A stretch of 64,000 nucleotides of DNA from positions 1,206,001 to 1,270,000 of the forward strand of contig NZ_CP104550.1 of assembly GCF_025397995.1 (NCBI RefSeq). The letters run 5' to 3'. Of this stretch, positions 8,979-16,792 are shown piece after piece. This DNA comes from Methanothermobacter wolfeii. GTDB lineage: Archaea > Methanobacteriota > Methanobacteria > Methanobacteriales > Methanothermobacteraceae. Each line of letters starts with the position of its first letter. The first letter of the stretch is position 1. The notes beneath the pieces are model-generated. The model made no database searches. It saw only the letters and a list, made by a program, of their open reading frames with translations, and was not told where the DNA came from. Position numbers and translations under genes: made by a program.

Positions 8979-10454
8979 TCATTGTGCAGGGTCAAGGACC
9001 CGTATACCCTCATCCTCAAAGATCAAAAATTCTTCCCGGTTCCTTGTGTGTATCGGGTATATTGACTCTGGCTCAATATCCCGTATCATCCCCATCAGGT
9101 CTGAGCGCCCTGCATGGCCAGATGAGTGGAACCTTCTGTACTGGTATATGCCGAAGTGCCTGAGCCAGTTACTCTCACGCTCTGCATCAATCTCCATTTC
9201 CTCATTGGAGGGTTCCGTCTTGGATTTGATGTAGGCTGCCCCCTCCGGTTTTATGTCTATGAACTCCTTGAATTCAAAGTAATCGCACTGGAAGAGGTAC
9301 TCCTCAGGTTCCTCCCGGAGGTCCCTGCAGGTTATGATGTTGTCAAGTTCAAGGAACGCCCGCTCCCATCCCCTGTAGTCCTGTTCCATGTATTCCTCTG
9401 GAAGGTCAGCTGCAGGTATCCATTCCCCATCAAAGCATACGAAGGCGTCCTCAGCTATCAGTCCCCAGTTCCGCCGTGGTATGTAGACCGCCAGGTCCCT
9501 GAGCCGGGGGTAACCCAGGCCCTCGAAGAGTTTAATGATGTAGGCCTGTTTAAGGCTGACTGCGAGGGTCCTATCCGAGTTCTCGGCGGCTCTGTAGAAT
9601 GTCAGGAAACGGTCCAGGTCCCTTATGGGATAATTGATGATCACAAGCCCCCTGTGATTAACAGCTATGTCTGAGGTCCTCCTCTCAATGTCCTCCTCAA
9701 AGGTGCTGTTATCCTGATCTATCCGCGTCCCCTCTGTTATCATAATGGTGGGGGAGAACTTCCTTGCCTTCTTAACGAATTTACGGGATTCCTGATCTCT
9801 CCGGCCCCTGAACCTGATATCCCCTGTGTATACGATGGCCTCCTCGGATTCTATCAGATAGGCGCATGACCCCGGCACTGAATGATCAACCGGTGCCTGT
9901 GTGATTTCAAATTCGCCCAGATCCTCAGCTTTATAGGGTTCAAGCAATTTTATGGGTCTTTCTATTTTGATGTTCTTGTCTCTCATGTGTGAGGTGTTTC
10001 CAGTTTTTCTTTTCTTTTCTTTGAAGTGGAATTTGGGTTTGTAGTGAAGGAGATCTGAACTCAATGCGGATGTATCCTCTATGGCCTTCAGGATGAGGAA
10101 ACTCTCCTCTGTCATGTAGAAGGGTATATCGTGGCGGATGTATTTGAGACATCCTGCATGGTCCAGGTGGGGGTGACTCAGAAGTATGCCTGATACTGCA
10201 GGCTCATCCTCGAATCTCATTCCGAGGTACCTTACCTGGTCCTCACGGTAAAGTCCGGGTATCCATGGGAGGGCCTCGAGTTCAATGAGATCTGCGATCC
10301 CGCTGAAGCTCCTGGGCTGCAGGAATTCATCAAAGTACAGGTTTTCAATATTGAATCTTTTGCCAAAGTCAAGGAATATACCATCGCCATTGCAGGATAC
10401 CTCTATCCTGTTACCGCCTATCTCATCAACTCCACCATAGAACCTGAAGTCCAT
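8979..10454 (-). CDS. RNase J-like metallo-beta-lactamase/beta-CASP protein
   Basis: About 490 residues. The N terminus FRFYGGVDEIGGNRIEVS and metal motif LLSHPHLDHAG (HxHxDH) belong to the beta-lactamase fold; further ligands are His in APVDHSVPGS and Asp in VYTGDIRFRG. The C-terminal FHSSGHAGRSDLMGM and YPIHTRN carry beta-CASP motifs B and C. Family members are RNases or RNA-processing nucleases. This form has a large insert (about 300-400, RGWERAFLELDNIITCRD) and is longer than archaeal RNase J, so substrate is unsure. The frame opens at GTG 10463; GGTGG before ATG 10454 (MDFRFYGG) favours the latter. It follows a 28-codon membrane protein gene closely. Confidence 0.82.
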   Translation of the reverse strand: MDFRFYGGVDEIGGNRIEVSCNGDGIFLDFGKRFNIENLYFDEFLQPRSFSGIADLIELEALPWIPGLYREDQVRYLGMRFEDEPAVSGILLSHPHLDHAGCLKYIRHDIPFYMTEESFLILKAIEDTSALSSDLLHYKPKFHFKEKKRKTGNTSHMRDKNIKIERPIKLLEPYKAEDLGEFEITQAPVDHSVPGSCAYLIESEEAIVYTGDIRFRGRRDQESRKFVKKARKFSPTIMITEGTRIDQDNSTFEEDIERRTSDIAVNHRGLVIINYPIRDLDRFLTFYRAAENSDRTLAVSLKQAYIIKLFEGLGYPRLRDLAVYIPRRNWGLIAEDAFVCFDGEWIPAADLPEEYMEQDYRGWERAFLELDNIITCRDLREEPEEYLFQCDYFEFKEFIDIKPEGAAYIKSKTEPSNEEMEIDAERESNWLRHFGIYQYRRFHSSGHAGRSDLMGMIRDIEPESIYPIHTRNREEFLIFEDEGIRVLDPAQ

Positions 10455-10469
10455 ATAAACCACCAGGGG

Positions 10470-10556
10470 TCAGTATGTGAGGAGTGCCAGGAGAATCAAT
10501 AAGCCCACCATGCAGAGCATGCACCCAGCGACTCCACCACAGCAATCATCATCCAT
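10470..10556 (-). CDS. 28-residue Cys-rich membrane protein
   Basis: Reads MDDDCCGGVAGCMLCMVGLL then ILLALLTY: an acidic N terminus, four Cys (CC, C, C) and one hydrophobic helix. GGTGATTGA directly before ATG 10556 is a good ribosome-binding site. It lies just upstream of, and in line with, the RNase J-like gene, so the two are probably one transcript; the promoter would be the AT-rich block at 10640-10675. Function unknown. Too small for usual gene callers. Confidence 0.6.
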   Translation of the reverse strand: MDDDCCGGVAGCMLCMVGLLILLALLTY

Positions 10557-10837
10557 TCAATCACCTTTATGAGTACCCTACCCCATACCATCAGAGAGAC
10601 AGCAGAGGCGAGTCCAGATTAAACCATGATGGCTCAATAATATTAATTAATATTAAGCATATTTTATAAATATTTTGCTCATCAGCTTTACATTTAAATG
10701 GTTTTATAGATCATGGCTGTGAAGGCGCCACTGACTGAACTTCGATTTTTTTATGCTCGAATATTCTGTAAAGCCTTCCGTCTATAAAAGGTCTCATCAG
10801 AAGGCCCCTGCTTGACCTGCGGGCGACTTCATGGGCT

Positions 10838-10851
10838 GGCTGTTAACAGCC
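10838..10851. repeat. 14-bp perfect palindrome
   Basis: GGCTGTTAACAGCC inside the long spacer; it could form a hairpin or be a dyad binding site. Confidence 0.5.
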
Positions 10852-11052
10852 TCGATGATCCCACCGGAGCTGAAACTCTTAGCATCTGGAGTGTGAGCTG
10901 GACCTATTTTAGCGGAGCAACTGGACCTTCTGGGATCAGAATGAACGCTGCCAGGGTCCCATATAGCTGCAGGTCAGTTTTTCTGCATTGGCCCCTTTTT
11001 AAGGAAGAGAGCATCAATCACTGCACATCATCCTGTGAATTAATTTTTTATA

Positions 11053-11076
11053 TTCGTAATAGTGACCTATTACGAA
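11053..11076. repeat. 10-bp inverted repeat with 4-nt loop
   Basis: TTCGTAATAG, loop TGAC, CTATTACGAA. It is preceded by TAATTTTTTATA and lies about 90 bp beyond the 3' end of the frameshifted FmdE-like surface gene; it may be an operator or part of an RNA 3' end. Confidence 0.5.
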
Positions 11077-11167
11077 GGTAGCTGTAGGTCCACACGGACA
11101 TAAGACCCTGAAAATTAAAACTGACATCTGCATCATTCAGTTCATAAAAAAAGAAATAGGTGATGGA

Positions 11168-13733
11168 TTATTTGCCCGGTTGCCATGTTGCCTCGTTGGA
11201 TCTGCTGGCCCTTCTCCTAAAGAGGTACATGCCCAGACCCCCGACAGCCAGAATAATTGCCGCATACACAGGTATAAACCAGCTTGATGATGCACTGCCG
11301 GGATGCTCCGCTGGATTTACTGGTGATGATGTTCCCTGACCGGTAACCTCTTCGACCACAGCACTGGAGTCATCAGATCTTATTCTTTTCATGATCCACG
11401 AAATCACTGAAGCTTTTCCTGCTGTCACTGATCCATAGGAAACTTCTGGTGTGTTCTGAGCCTGGTTTTCTGGAACACTTATACTGCCTACCTGATGGGC
11501 ATTTCCTGCAAGATCAACAGCATAGTAATAGACTGTCTTTACATGCTTACCCAGTTTGACAGGTGCACTGTAAACATTCCATGTTCTGCCATCAAAGGAA
11601 TAGAAGATCGTCCCTTCCTCATTGATATCCATGTACAGTGTGGAGTCATCTACTCGCACATTTAAAGATGGTGCTGTAACATCTTCAAAGTCCTTAATAT
11701 AGCTCACTGGATCACTGGCAGCAATTAATGACTTGAACTCTCCTGATGTCAGAGTTACTGATTTTGCAATGGAATAAGCAGACGTCACTGTACCATAGAG
11801 TTCTTTACCAGGGAATGCCTGTGTAATGTACCAGAGAGCCCAGTACATTGTTTTGTAGTAACTGTTAGATGCTGGCTGTATGGCGTTGACTGCATCTTTA
11901 TTGTAGGATACAAGTATGGCCTTTCCCGTGTTCTTAACAGGATCCCACCTTATGGCAATACCAACTGCACTGGCATCTGATGCTGTTCTGGTTCCTGTCG
12001 TGAAATAGTTACCTCTCGCTGCTGAGAGTCCCAGGACCTCCATGAGCACCTGTTCCTTACAGTGAGCAGGCACACCGATGTATGCATAGTACTGCCCATC
12101 TGATAGAGGAAGCCATGATCGGATTATGTTGGCAAGCACGTATCCCTGTGCCAGACCGGACCCTGGACATCCACCCCCGGTGGCAGCCAGAGCGAACTCG
12201 TAGGGCATAGCATAAGCCCATTGGTTCGCCAGACTCACAATATAGTAGTCCTGCTGTGCGTACTGGGGAATGCTGTATCCATAGGTTGACGCGACTGCGA
12301 GGGATTTCTGATAGCCTTCGGTTCCCGTAGCACCGGCAAGGTTTACAGCGCTGATATCAAACACATTGAACTGTGTCCCTCCATATGTGACCGGTCTTAT
12401 GGCTCCATTACCATCAACAAAAACCGCGTGGAGTGGACCTGTCGTTTCGTCTGGTTTTTTAACGAACACGTACCAGAGAGGTGTCTGCGTACCTCTTTTG
12501 AGGGAGTATATGTTTTTAAATTTTATGCCTGTTGCTGATATTATACCATCAATGGCGCCAGCAGAGATTCCCTGTGTCTCTGAGTAACCTGCAGATGTTA
12601 TTAGAAGATCATCACTGTCAAGCGGTTCAAAACCAGCAGCTTGAAGGGCTCTATTGGCTACCATGACAGCATTAATACCACTGGCATACATTGCACTGTA
12701 CTCCTCACGTGGGATGACACTGACTGTGCTTATCCACTCAATTGGAGTTACCGGGATGGATGAAATGTATTCGCTGTCAATTCCAGTATCCCATAGTGTT
12801 TTAAAGGTCTGATAGTCGATGTTTGTTGCTTTAAGTAACTTGTAGAGTGCTGATGGATTAGTTGCGAGCATTCCTATACACTGAGCATTCTTTATAAGTC
12901 CCTGAAGTGTCTCCCCACCATTATATGTCATATCTGAGAGGGTCCAGTAAAACATCACACCTGTCCTTGAGAGAGAATCCCATCTTATGTAAATGTTCTC
13001 ATGGGAATCATCCGTGTATGCTGATTTGAAGTTATAAAATGTGTCTGAACCTACTGTAACCCACTTCAAAGGCGTTGAATCCATGAAAAACATTGGCAAG
13101 TCATCATCACCACCCCCAGTGGAGACTATCACATGATATGATGTTGCATTTGAAGTTAGTGGATAGTTGGCCATGAACTGTTTTGAAGCGGAGTATGCCC
13201 CTATAAGACCAGGGCTAACGTTTCCAGTCCACGCAGCCAACCTTTAAAAGATCACTGGGTGCGCCAGCATTCCATGCACTCAGCAGGCTCAGCACATCAT
13301 AACCCAGATTCGCCTTTGCCTGCTGGAACTGGTTTTCAGTCATGTCAAGACCTATGTATACTACGGGTGTTTTTAGCACTTCCCCTGACTGAAGAACTGT
13401 GTATTTCCTTGCATAATATCCCTTGCTGTTTTTCACGGCAAATGTGAAGGTTGGGTCATGGTCCGGCTGGTTCATCTGAAAAATCTTTGAATATTTTATA
13501 GGAACTGTTTCCATCACGGTCTGTATCGCGTCTTCTGTTGTGGTGTTGGAATACCTTGCTGAACCGGCATTTGTTATAAGGATCATATCATCTGCGTTTG
13601 ATATGTTCAGGGAAGTCTCCGCGTCATTTGAGATGTGGTGTGTAATATCTTCCAGTGGTGTCGCTGAGCTGATACCGGTAAAAAGAAACACTGTTAGCAC
13701 TGGGATCACTAGAGTCAGAAGTTTGTTTTTCAT
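11168..13733 (-). pseudogene. Surface protein with two FmdE-like domains, frameshifted
   Basis: N-terminal frame (13733 to 13215): signal peptide MKNKLLTLVIPVLTVFLFTG, then about 150 residues ending APSDLLKVG. C-terminal frame (about 13240 to 11168) begins AAWTGNVSPGLIGAYSASKQ. The frames overlap by 26 bp and one extra base near GGTTGGC explains the break. Two copies of one domain are seen: WTGNVSPGLIGAY...YIRWDSLSRTGVMFYWT and GGGCPGSGLAQGY...IAIRWDPVKNTGKAILVSY. The second keeps the FmdE-type Cys (CPG; PAHCKEQVLMEVLGLSAARG), the first does not. Then a chitobiase-like segment (TIFYSFDGRTWNVYSAPVKL) and a C-terminal membrane helix with RRR. ATG 13733 follows GGAGGTGA. Divergent from the molybdenum cluster; a surface metal or pterin sensor is only a guess. 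Confidence 0.75.
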
Positions 13734-13757
13734 TTCAATTTTCACCTCCATTTAAAT

Positions 13758-13800
13758 CATAAATATCGAGTTACATTTTTATGTAATTCGTGTATAAATA
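13758..13800. promoter_or_regulatory. Divergent promoter region with 16-bp inverted repeat
   Basis: TTACATTTTTATGTAA (13771-13786) is an inverted repeat (TTACAT/ATGTAA) between two TATA-like boxes: ATTTATGATT for the minus gene and TGTATAAATA (13791-13800) for the plus gene. It is well placed to control both. Confidence 0.5.
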
Positions 13801-13882
13801 GGTATGTGAATCCACAGAACTGCAGTACTCTGCCGAGGAGAAAGATCAGTTTTAAAAGAATAACTGGGTGTGAAATGCAGAT

Positions 13883-14506
13883 ATGATGATTCATGGATTT
13901 AAAAGACTTGAAAGTAAGAGAAACCATGTATACTTAATCCAATCAGGTACAGAAAGTTTCATCGTCAAAGTACACAAAACCAGCGAAAAATCTTACCTCG
14001 AATCAGAAAATGTGAAACTACTGAGGGATAAAGGAGTCAGAGTGCCTAGAATACTTGGTGTATCCAAGAATATCTTGATTGAGGAGTTCATCGAAGGAAA
14101 AACCATTGGAGACCTGATATCTAGGGCAGACACAACATGGACAGAAAGCCTTGGAAAGTGGTTCTCAGAAATCCACAGTATAAAAAAACAGTCAAAGACC
14201 CTTTTAAAAGGTGACTGCAATCTTAAAAACTTCATATTCACAGAAAAAGAAATTTTTGGGGTTGATTTTGAATATATACACTATGGGAATCCCTATGATG
14301 ATCTTGGAAAACTATGCTTCTTCATAATGGATAGTAACTCACAGATGTCCATGAATGACAAAAAACACCTTATAAAAAGGTTTCTGAGTGCCTATGAAGA
14401 TCACTCAAAAACTGTTGTAAATCCAAAAATTGTGGCTGAATACATGGAAATCGAGAAGAAAGGGGCCCTGATAAGGAGGGAACGTCATACTCCTAAATGG
14501 TTATAA
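13883..14506 (+). CDS. Small kinase-fold protein (APH/BUD32-like)
   Basis: 207 residues. SFIVKVHKTSEKSYLESENVK gives the ATP-lysine and helix C glutamate; ILIEEFIEGKTIGDLI is the hinge; LLKGDCNLKNFIF and IFGVDFEYI correspond to the catalytic loop (HGDxxxxN-like, with Lys-Gly for His-Gly) and the DFG-like metal Asp. This is the small aminoglycoside-phosphotransferase/lipopolysaccharide-kinase type fold. Substrate unknown. It is directly upstream of tfx and fmdECB and is probably expressed with tfx, so a part in molybdenum or formylmethanofuran dehydrogenase control is possible. Codons here are more A-rich than in the flanking housekeeping genes. ATG 13883 has only a distant GGGTG. Confidence 0.65.
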   Translation: MMIHGFKRLESKRNHVYLIQSGTESFIVKVHKTSEKSYLESENVKLLRDKGVRVPRILGVSKNILIEEFIEGKTIGDLISRADTTWTESLGKWFSEIHSIKKQSKTLLKGDCNLKNFIFTEKEIFGVDFEYIHYGNPYDDLGKLCFFIMDSNSQMSMNDKKHLIKRFLSAYEDHSKTVVNPKIVAEYMEIEKKGALIRRERHTPKWL

Positions 14507-14535
14507 TTTGAATAATCGAGCTAGGAGGGATAATT

Positions 14536-14952
14536 CTGAGTAAAAAAACTTTCCTAACCGAAAGACAGAAAACCGTTCTTGAAATGAGGGAGAGGGGATG
14601 GTCCCAGAAGAAGATTGCAAGGGAATTGAAGACCACAAGACAGAACGTGTCAGCAATAGAAAGAAAGGCCATGGAGAACATAGAGAAATCCCGGAACACT
14701 CTAGATTTTGTTAAATTCCTAAAATCACCTGTAAGAATACTTTGCAGACGCGGGGATACCCTTGATGAAATTATAAAGAGATTATTGGAAGAATCAAATA
14801 AAGAGGGCATACATGTAATACATGACTCAATTACACTCGCATTTCTGATAAGGGAAAAGGCCAGCCACAGGATCGTTCACAGGGTTGTTAAAAGCGATTT
14901 TGAAATAGGAGTGACAAGGGACGGAGAAATTATCGTCGATCTAAATTCCTAG
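14536..14952 (+). CDS. tfx: DNA-binding regulator Tfx of the fmd operon
   Basis: 138 residues reading (M)SKKTFLTERQKTVLEMRERG, then WSQKKIARELKTTRQNVSAI, a helix-turn-helix, followed by a 90-residue acidic/basic domain. This is Tfx, reported in Methanothermobacter to bind downstream of the fmdECB promoter and linked to molybdate-dependent expression. The first ATG in frame (14584) falls inside the first helix of the family domain. AGGAGGG at 14523-14529 is 7 nt before CTG 14536 and 4 nt before ATT 14533, so the start is non-AUG, most likely CTG. It follows the kinase-like gene and precedes fmdE by 77 bp. Confidence 0.85.
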   Translation: MSKKTFLTERQKTVLEMRERGWSQKKIARELKTTRQNVSAIERKAMENIEKSRNTLDFVKFLKSPVRILCRRGDTLDEIIKRLLEESNKEGIHVIHDSITLAFLIREKASHRIVHRVVKSDFEIGVTRDGEIIVDLNS

Positions 14953-14954
14953 AA

Positions 14955-15016
14955 TTTATAAAAAAATTTTTATAGTACCTCCCATATACAACGAGATGCA
15001 GATATATGCATATCGT
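14955..15016 (+). promoter_or_regulatory. fmdECB promoter and candidate Tfx site
   Basis: TTTATAAA at 14956 and TTTTTATAGT at 14967 are TATA candidates. Downstream, in the leader, lies ATATGCATATCGTGTGG; its core TGCATATCGT (15007-15016) recurs at the ferredoxin/mod operon promoter (23423-23432). Tfx is known to bind downstream of the fmdECB promoter, which fits this position; the assignment of this 10-mer is inference. Confidence 0.55.
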
Positions 15017-15029
15017 GTGGTGATCAAAG

Positions 15030-15572
15030 GTGGGGCAGGTCAGAGAATACCTTGATTTAATAAAAAATTTCAGTGGGTTCGCAAGCCCGGGCAGTGTCAT
15101 AGGAGCTCATATGTTACTAATAGCCAGGAAGGTCCTTGATTTTGAAGTCGATGAAGAAATTTATGTTACATGTGAAACGACAAACTGTTTACCCGACGCA
15201 TTCCAGGCCATATGCAAATCAACAATAGGAAATGGGAGACTGAATATCCTGGACACTGGAAAAATGGCTGTCATCATCAACAGAAAGGGTATGCCTGGAG
15301 AAACAGTCCAGGCTCTTAGAATAATACTGGATCCTGAAAAGACCGTCAATTACCCGATCATACATGAATGGTACATGAACACCCGCAAGGTATCCGCAGA
15401 AGAAGTGAATCCAGAACTCATAAGAGCCGGTGAAAATCTATATTCCTGGTATTTTGTTGATGTGATCGTTCCAGAAAAAGAAAAGAAGATAATTGAAATC
15501 TGTAATCTTTGCAACGAACCTTTCATAAAAAGAAATGAGCTGGATCTCTGTCCAGCTTGTCTGAAAAGATAA
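15030..15572 (+). CDS. fmdE: FmdE, formylmethanofuran dehydrogenase-associated protein
   Basis: 180 residues. The FmdE domain runs through about 1-140 (FSGFASPGSVIGAHMLLIAR; VTCETTNCLPDAFQAICKST; IGNGRLNILDTGKMAVII) and a C-terminal zinc ribbon is present (CNLCNEPFIKRNELDLCPAC). FmdE is encoded with the molybdenum enzyme in this genus (fmdECB) but is not a catalytic subunit of the purified enzyme; a role in metal or cofactor delivery is suspected. The usual HxHxCPG motif is replaced here by FASPGSVIGAH. GTG 15030 follows GGTGATC. Confidence 0.9.
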   Translation: MGQVREYLDLIKNFSGFASPGSVIGAHMLLIARKVLDFEVDEEIYVTCETTNCLPDAFQAICKSTIGNGRLNILDTGKMAVIINRKGMPGETVQALRIILDPEKTVNYPIIHEWYMNTRKVSAEEVNPELIRAGENLYSWYFVDVIVPEKEKKIIEICNLCNEPFIKRNELDLCPACLKR

Positions 15573-15589
15573 ACATGAGGTGAAAAAAG

Positions 15590-16792
15590 ATGGGATTTGT
15601 GTTGGTACCAAAATCAGATTTCCAGATACCTCTGGAAGCAGATACCATAAGACCCGATCTGTTTGAAGGGCTGGATCTTGATGAAATTCGTTCCCTTCAA
15701 GTATACGAAGGGAACATCAAAAGACCCCTAGGCGAATTTTTTGAGATAGCAGAGACATCCCATGAAGATCAGTTAATACGGATCGATGGGGATGTCAGCA
15801 GGGTGAAGTATATCGGTTCAGGGATGAAATCCGGAAAAATCATCATAAACGGCGATGTCGGACTCCAGCTTGGCTGTGAAATGAAAGGCGGTGAAATAGA
15901 GGTAAATGGAAATGTTTCTTCATGGATCGGCATGGAAATGCATGGTGGCACCATAAAAATTAATGGAAACGCGGGGGATTATGTTGGCTGCGCATATAGG
16001 GGAGAGTGGCGTGGCATGAAAGGAGGTAAAATCATTATACAGGGTAATGCAGGGAACAATATTGGGGGTGGTATGATGGCCGGAGAAATTTATATAGGTG
16101 GAGATGCAGGTAATTTCTGCGGCATCCGAATGAATGGGGGTGAAATAACAGTACGCGGGGATGCTGGAAGGGCCCCCGGAGCAGAGATGGTATCAGGTAT
16201 CATCAAAATTCATGGACGGATCTCCTCTCTCCTCCCGGGATTCAAGGAGATCTCAACATTCAAAGAAGATGGATCCCTTATGATCCTATTCAAAGGAGAT
16301 CTATCCGAAAAAAATCCGGAGGGTAATCTATACATCAATTATAATAAGAACCTTCACATTCTAGAGAATGAGACCGATGAAGGGAGAGTCATCACAAAAA
16401 AGGGAATTAAAGTAATCTACAACAGTGGAAGTACGATCCGTGAAGGGCAGATAATAAAGGGAGGCAATAAACTCACAGATGATTATATAGATGAATGTGC
16501 ACGCTGCTGTATTAGTCCTGAAGACTATAAGCTCCTAGGTGAACCCGAAAATGTTGTCGTATCATCACATGGAAATGAAGTTGTTCTGAGAGCTGTTGAG
16601 GACCCTGGAATCCAGATGGGAACAATATTCATACCCAGAGGTATATGGGCCAATGTGCTAACGCCACCGTATACCGAGTCAACCGGTTCCCCAATGTATA
16701 AAGGAGTGCCGGTTTATCTTAGAAAGGCTTCACAAGGTGAAAGGATCCTGAGTGCCGAGGAACTTGTAGAGGAATACGGGGTGGGAAAATGA
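15590..16792 (+). CDS. fmdC: FmdC, fused C/D subunit of Mo-formylmethanofuran dehydrogenase
   Basis: 400 residues. Residues about 1-265 are the FwdC-type beta-helix with GxGxG-like coils (GGEIEVNGNVSSWIGMEMHG, GGKIIIQGNAGNNIGGGMMA). Residues about 270-400 are FwdD-like, a molybdopterin dinucleotide-binding barrel (RCCISPEDYKLLGEPENVVV; GTIFIPRGIWANVLTPPYTE). The fusion of FwdC and FwdD equivalents is known for FmdC of Methanothermobacter. It helps hold the Mo-pterin cofactor in the first step of methanogenesis from CO2. It overlaps fmdB by 4 bp (ATGA). Confidence 0.93.
   Translation: MGFVLVPKSDFQIPLEADTIRPDLFEGLDLDEIRSLQVYEGNIKRPLGEFFEIAETSHEDQLIRIDGDVSRVKYIGSGMKSGKIIINGDVGLQLGCEMKGGEIEVNGNVSSWIGMEMHGGTIKINGNAGDYVGCAYRGEWRGMKGGKIIIQGNAGNNIGGGMMAGEIYIGGDAGNFCGIRMNGGEITVRGDAGRAPGAEMVSGIIKIHGRISSLLPGFKEISTFKEDGSLMILFKGDLSEKNPEGNLYINYNKNLHILENETDEGRVITKKGIKVIYNSGSTIREGQIIKGGNKLTDDYIDECARCCISPEDYKLLGEPENVVVSSHGNEVVLRAVEDPGIQMGTIFIPRGIWANVLTPPYTESTGSPMYKGVPVYLRKASQGERILSAEELVEEYGVGK

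Larger units (their letters stand above)
10557..11167. other. 611-bp spacer without a recognised gene
   Basis: The left 120 bp is AT-rich promoter-like sequence. From about 10715 to 11020 the base composition is mixed, unlike other spacers here, and an 89-codon frame (10812-11081, +) is open but resembles nothing and has no ribosome-binding site. Two strong inverted repeats occur (10838-10851 and 11053-11076). It may hold a structured RNA or a decayed gene; neither is shown. Confidence 0.4.

Noticed and set aside
9126-9674. 182-codon open frame on the plus strand
   Set aside because: Antisense to the RNase J-like gene, no start signal, no match.
10840-10890. C/D box guide RNA (GATGAT and CTGA seen)
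   Set aside because: The distance between the boxes is only about 10 nt and no second box pair follows.
10812-11081. 89-codon open frame in the long spacer
   Set aside because: No ribosome-binding site, odd composition for this genome and no recognisable fold; left as unassigned spacer.
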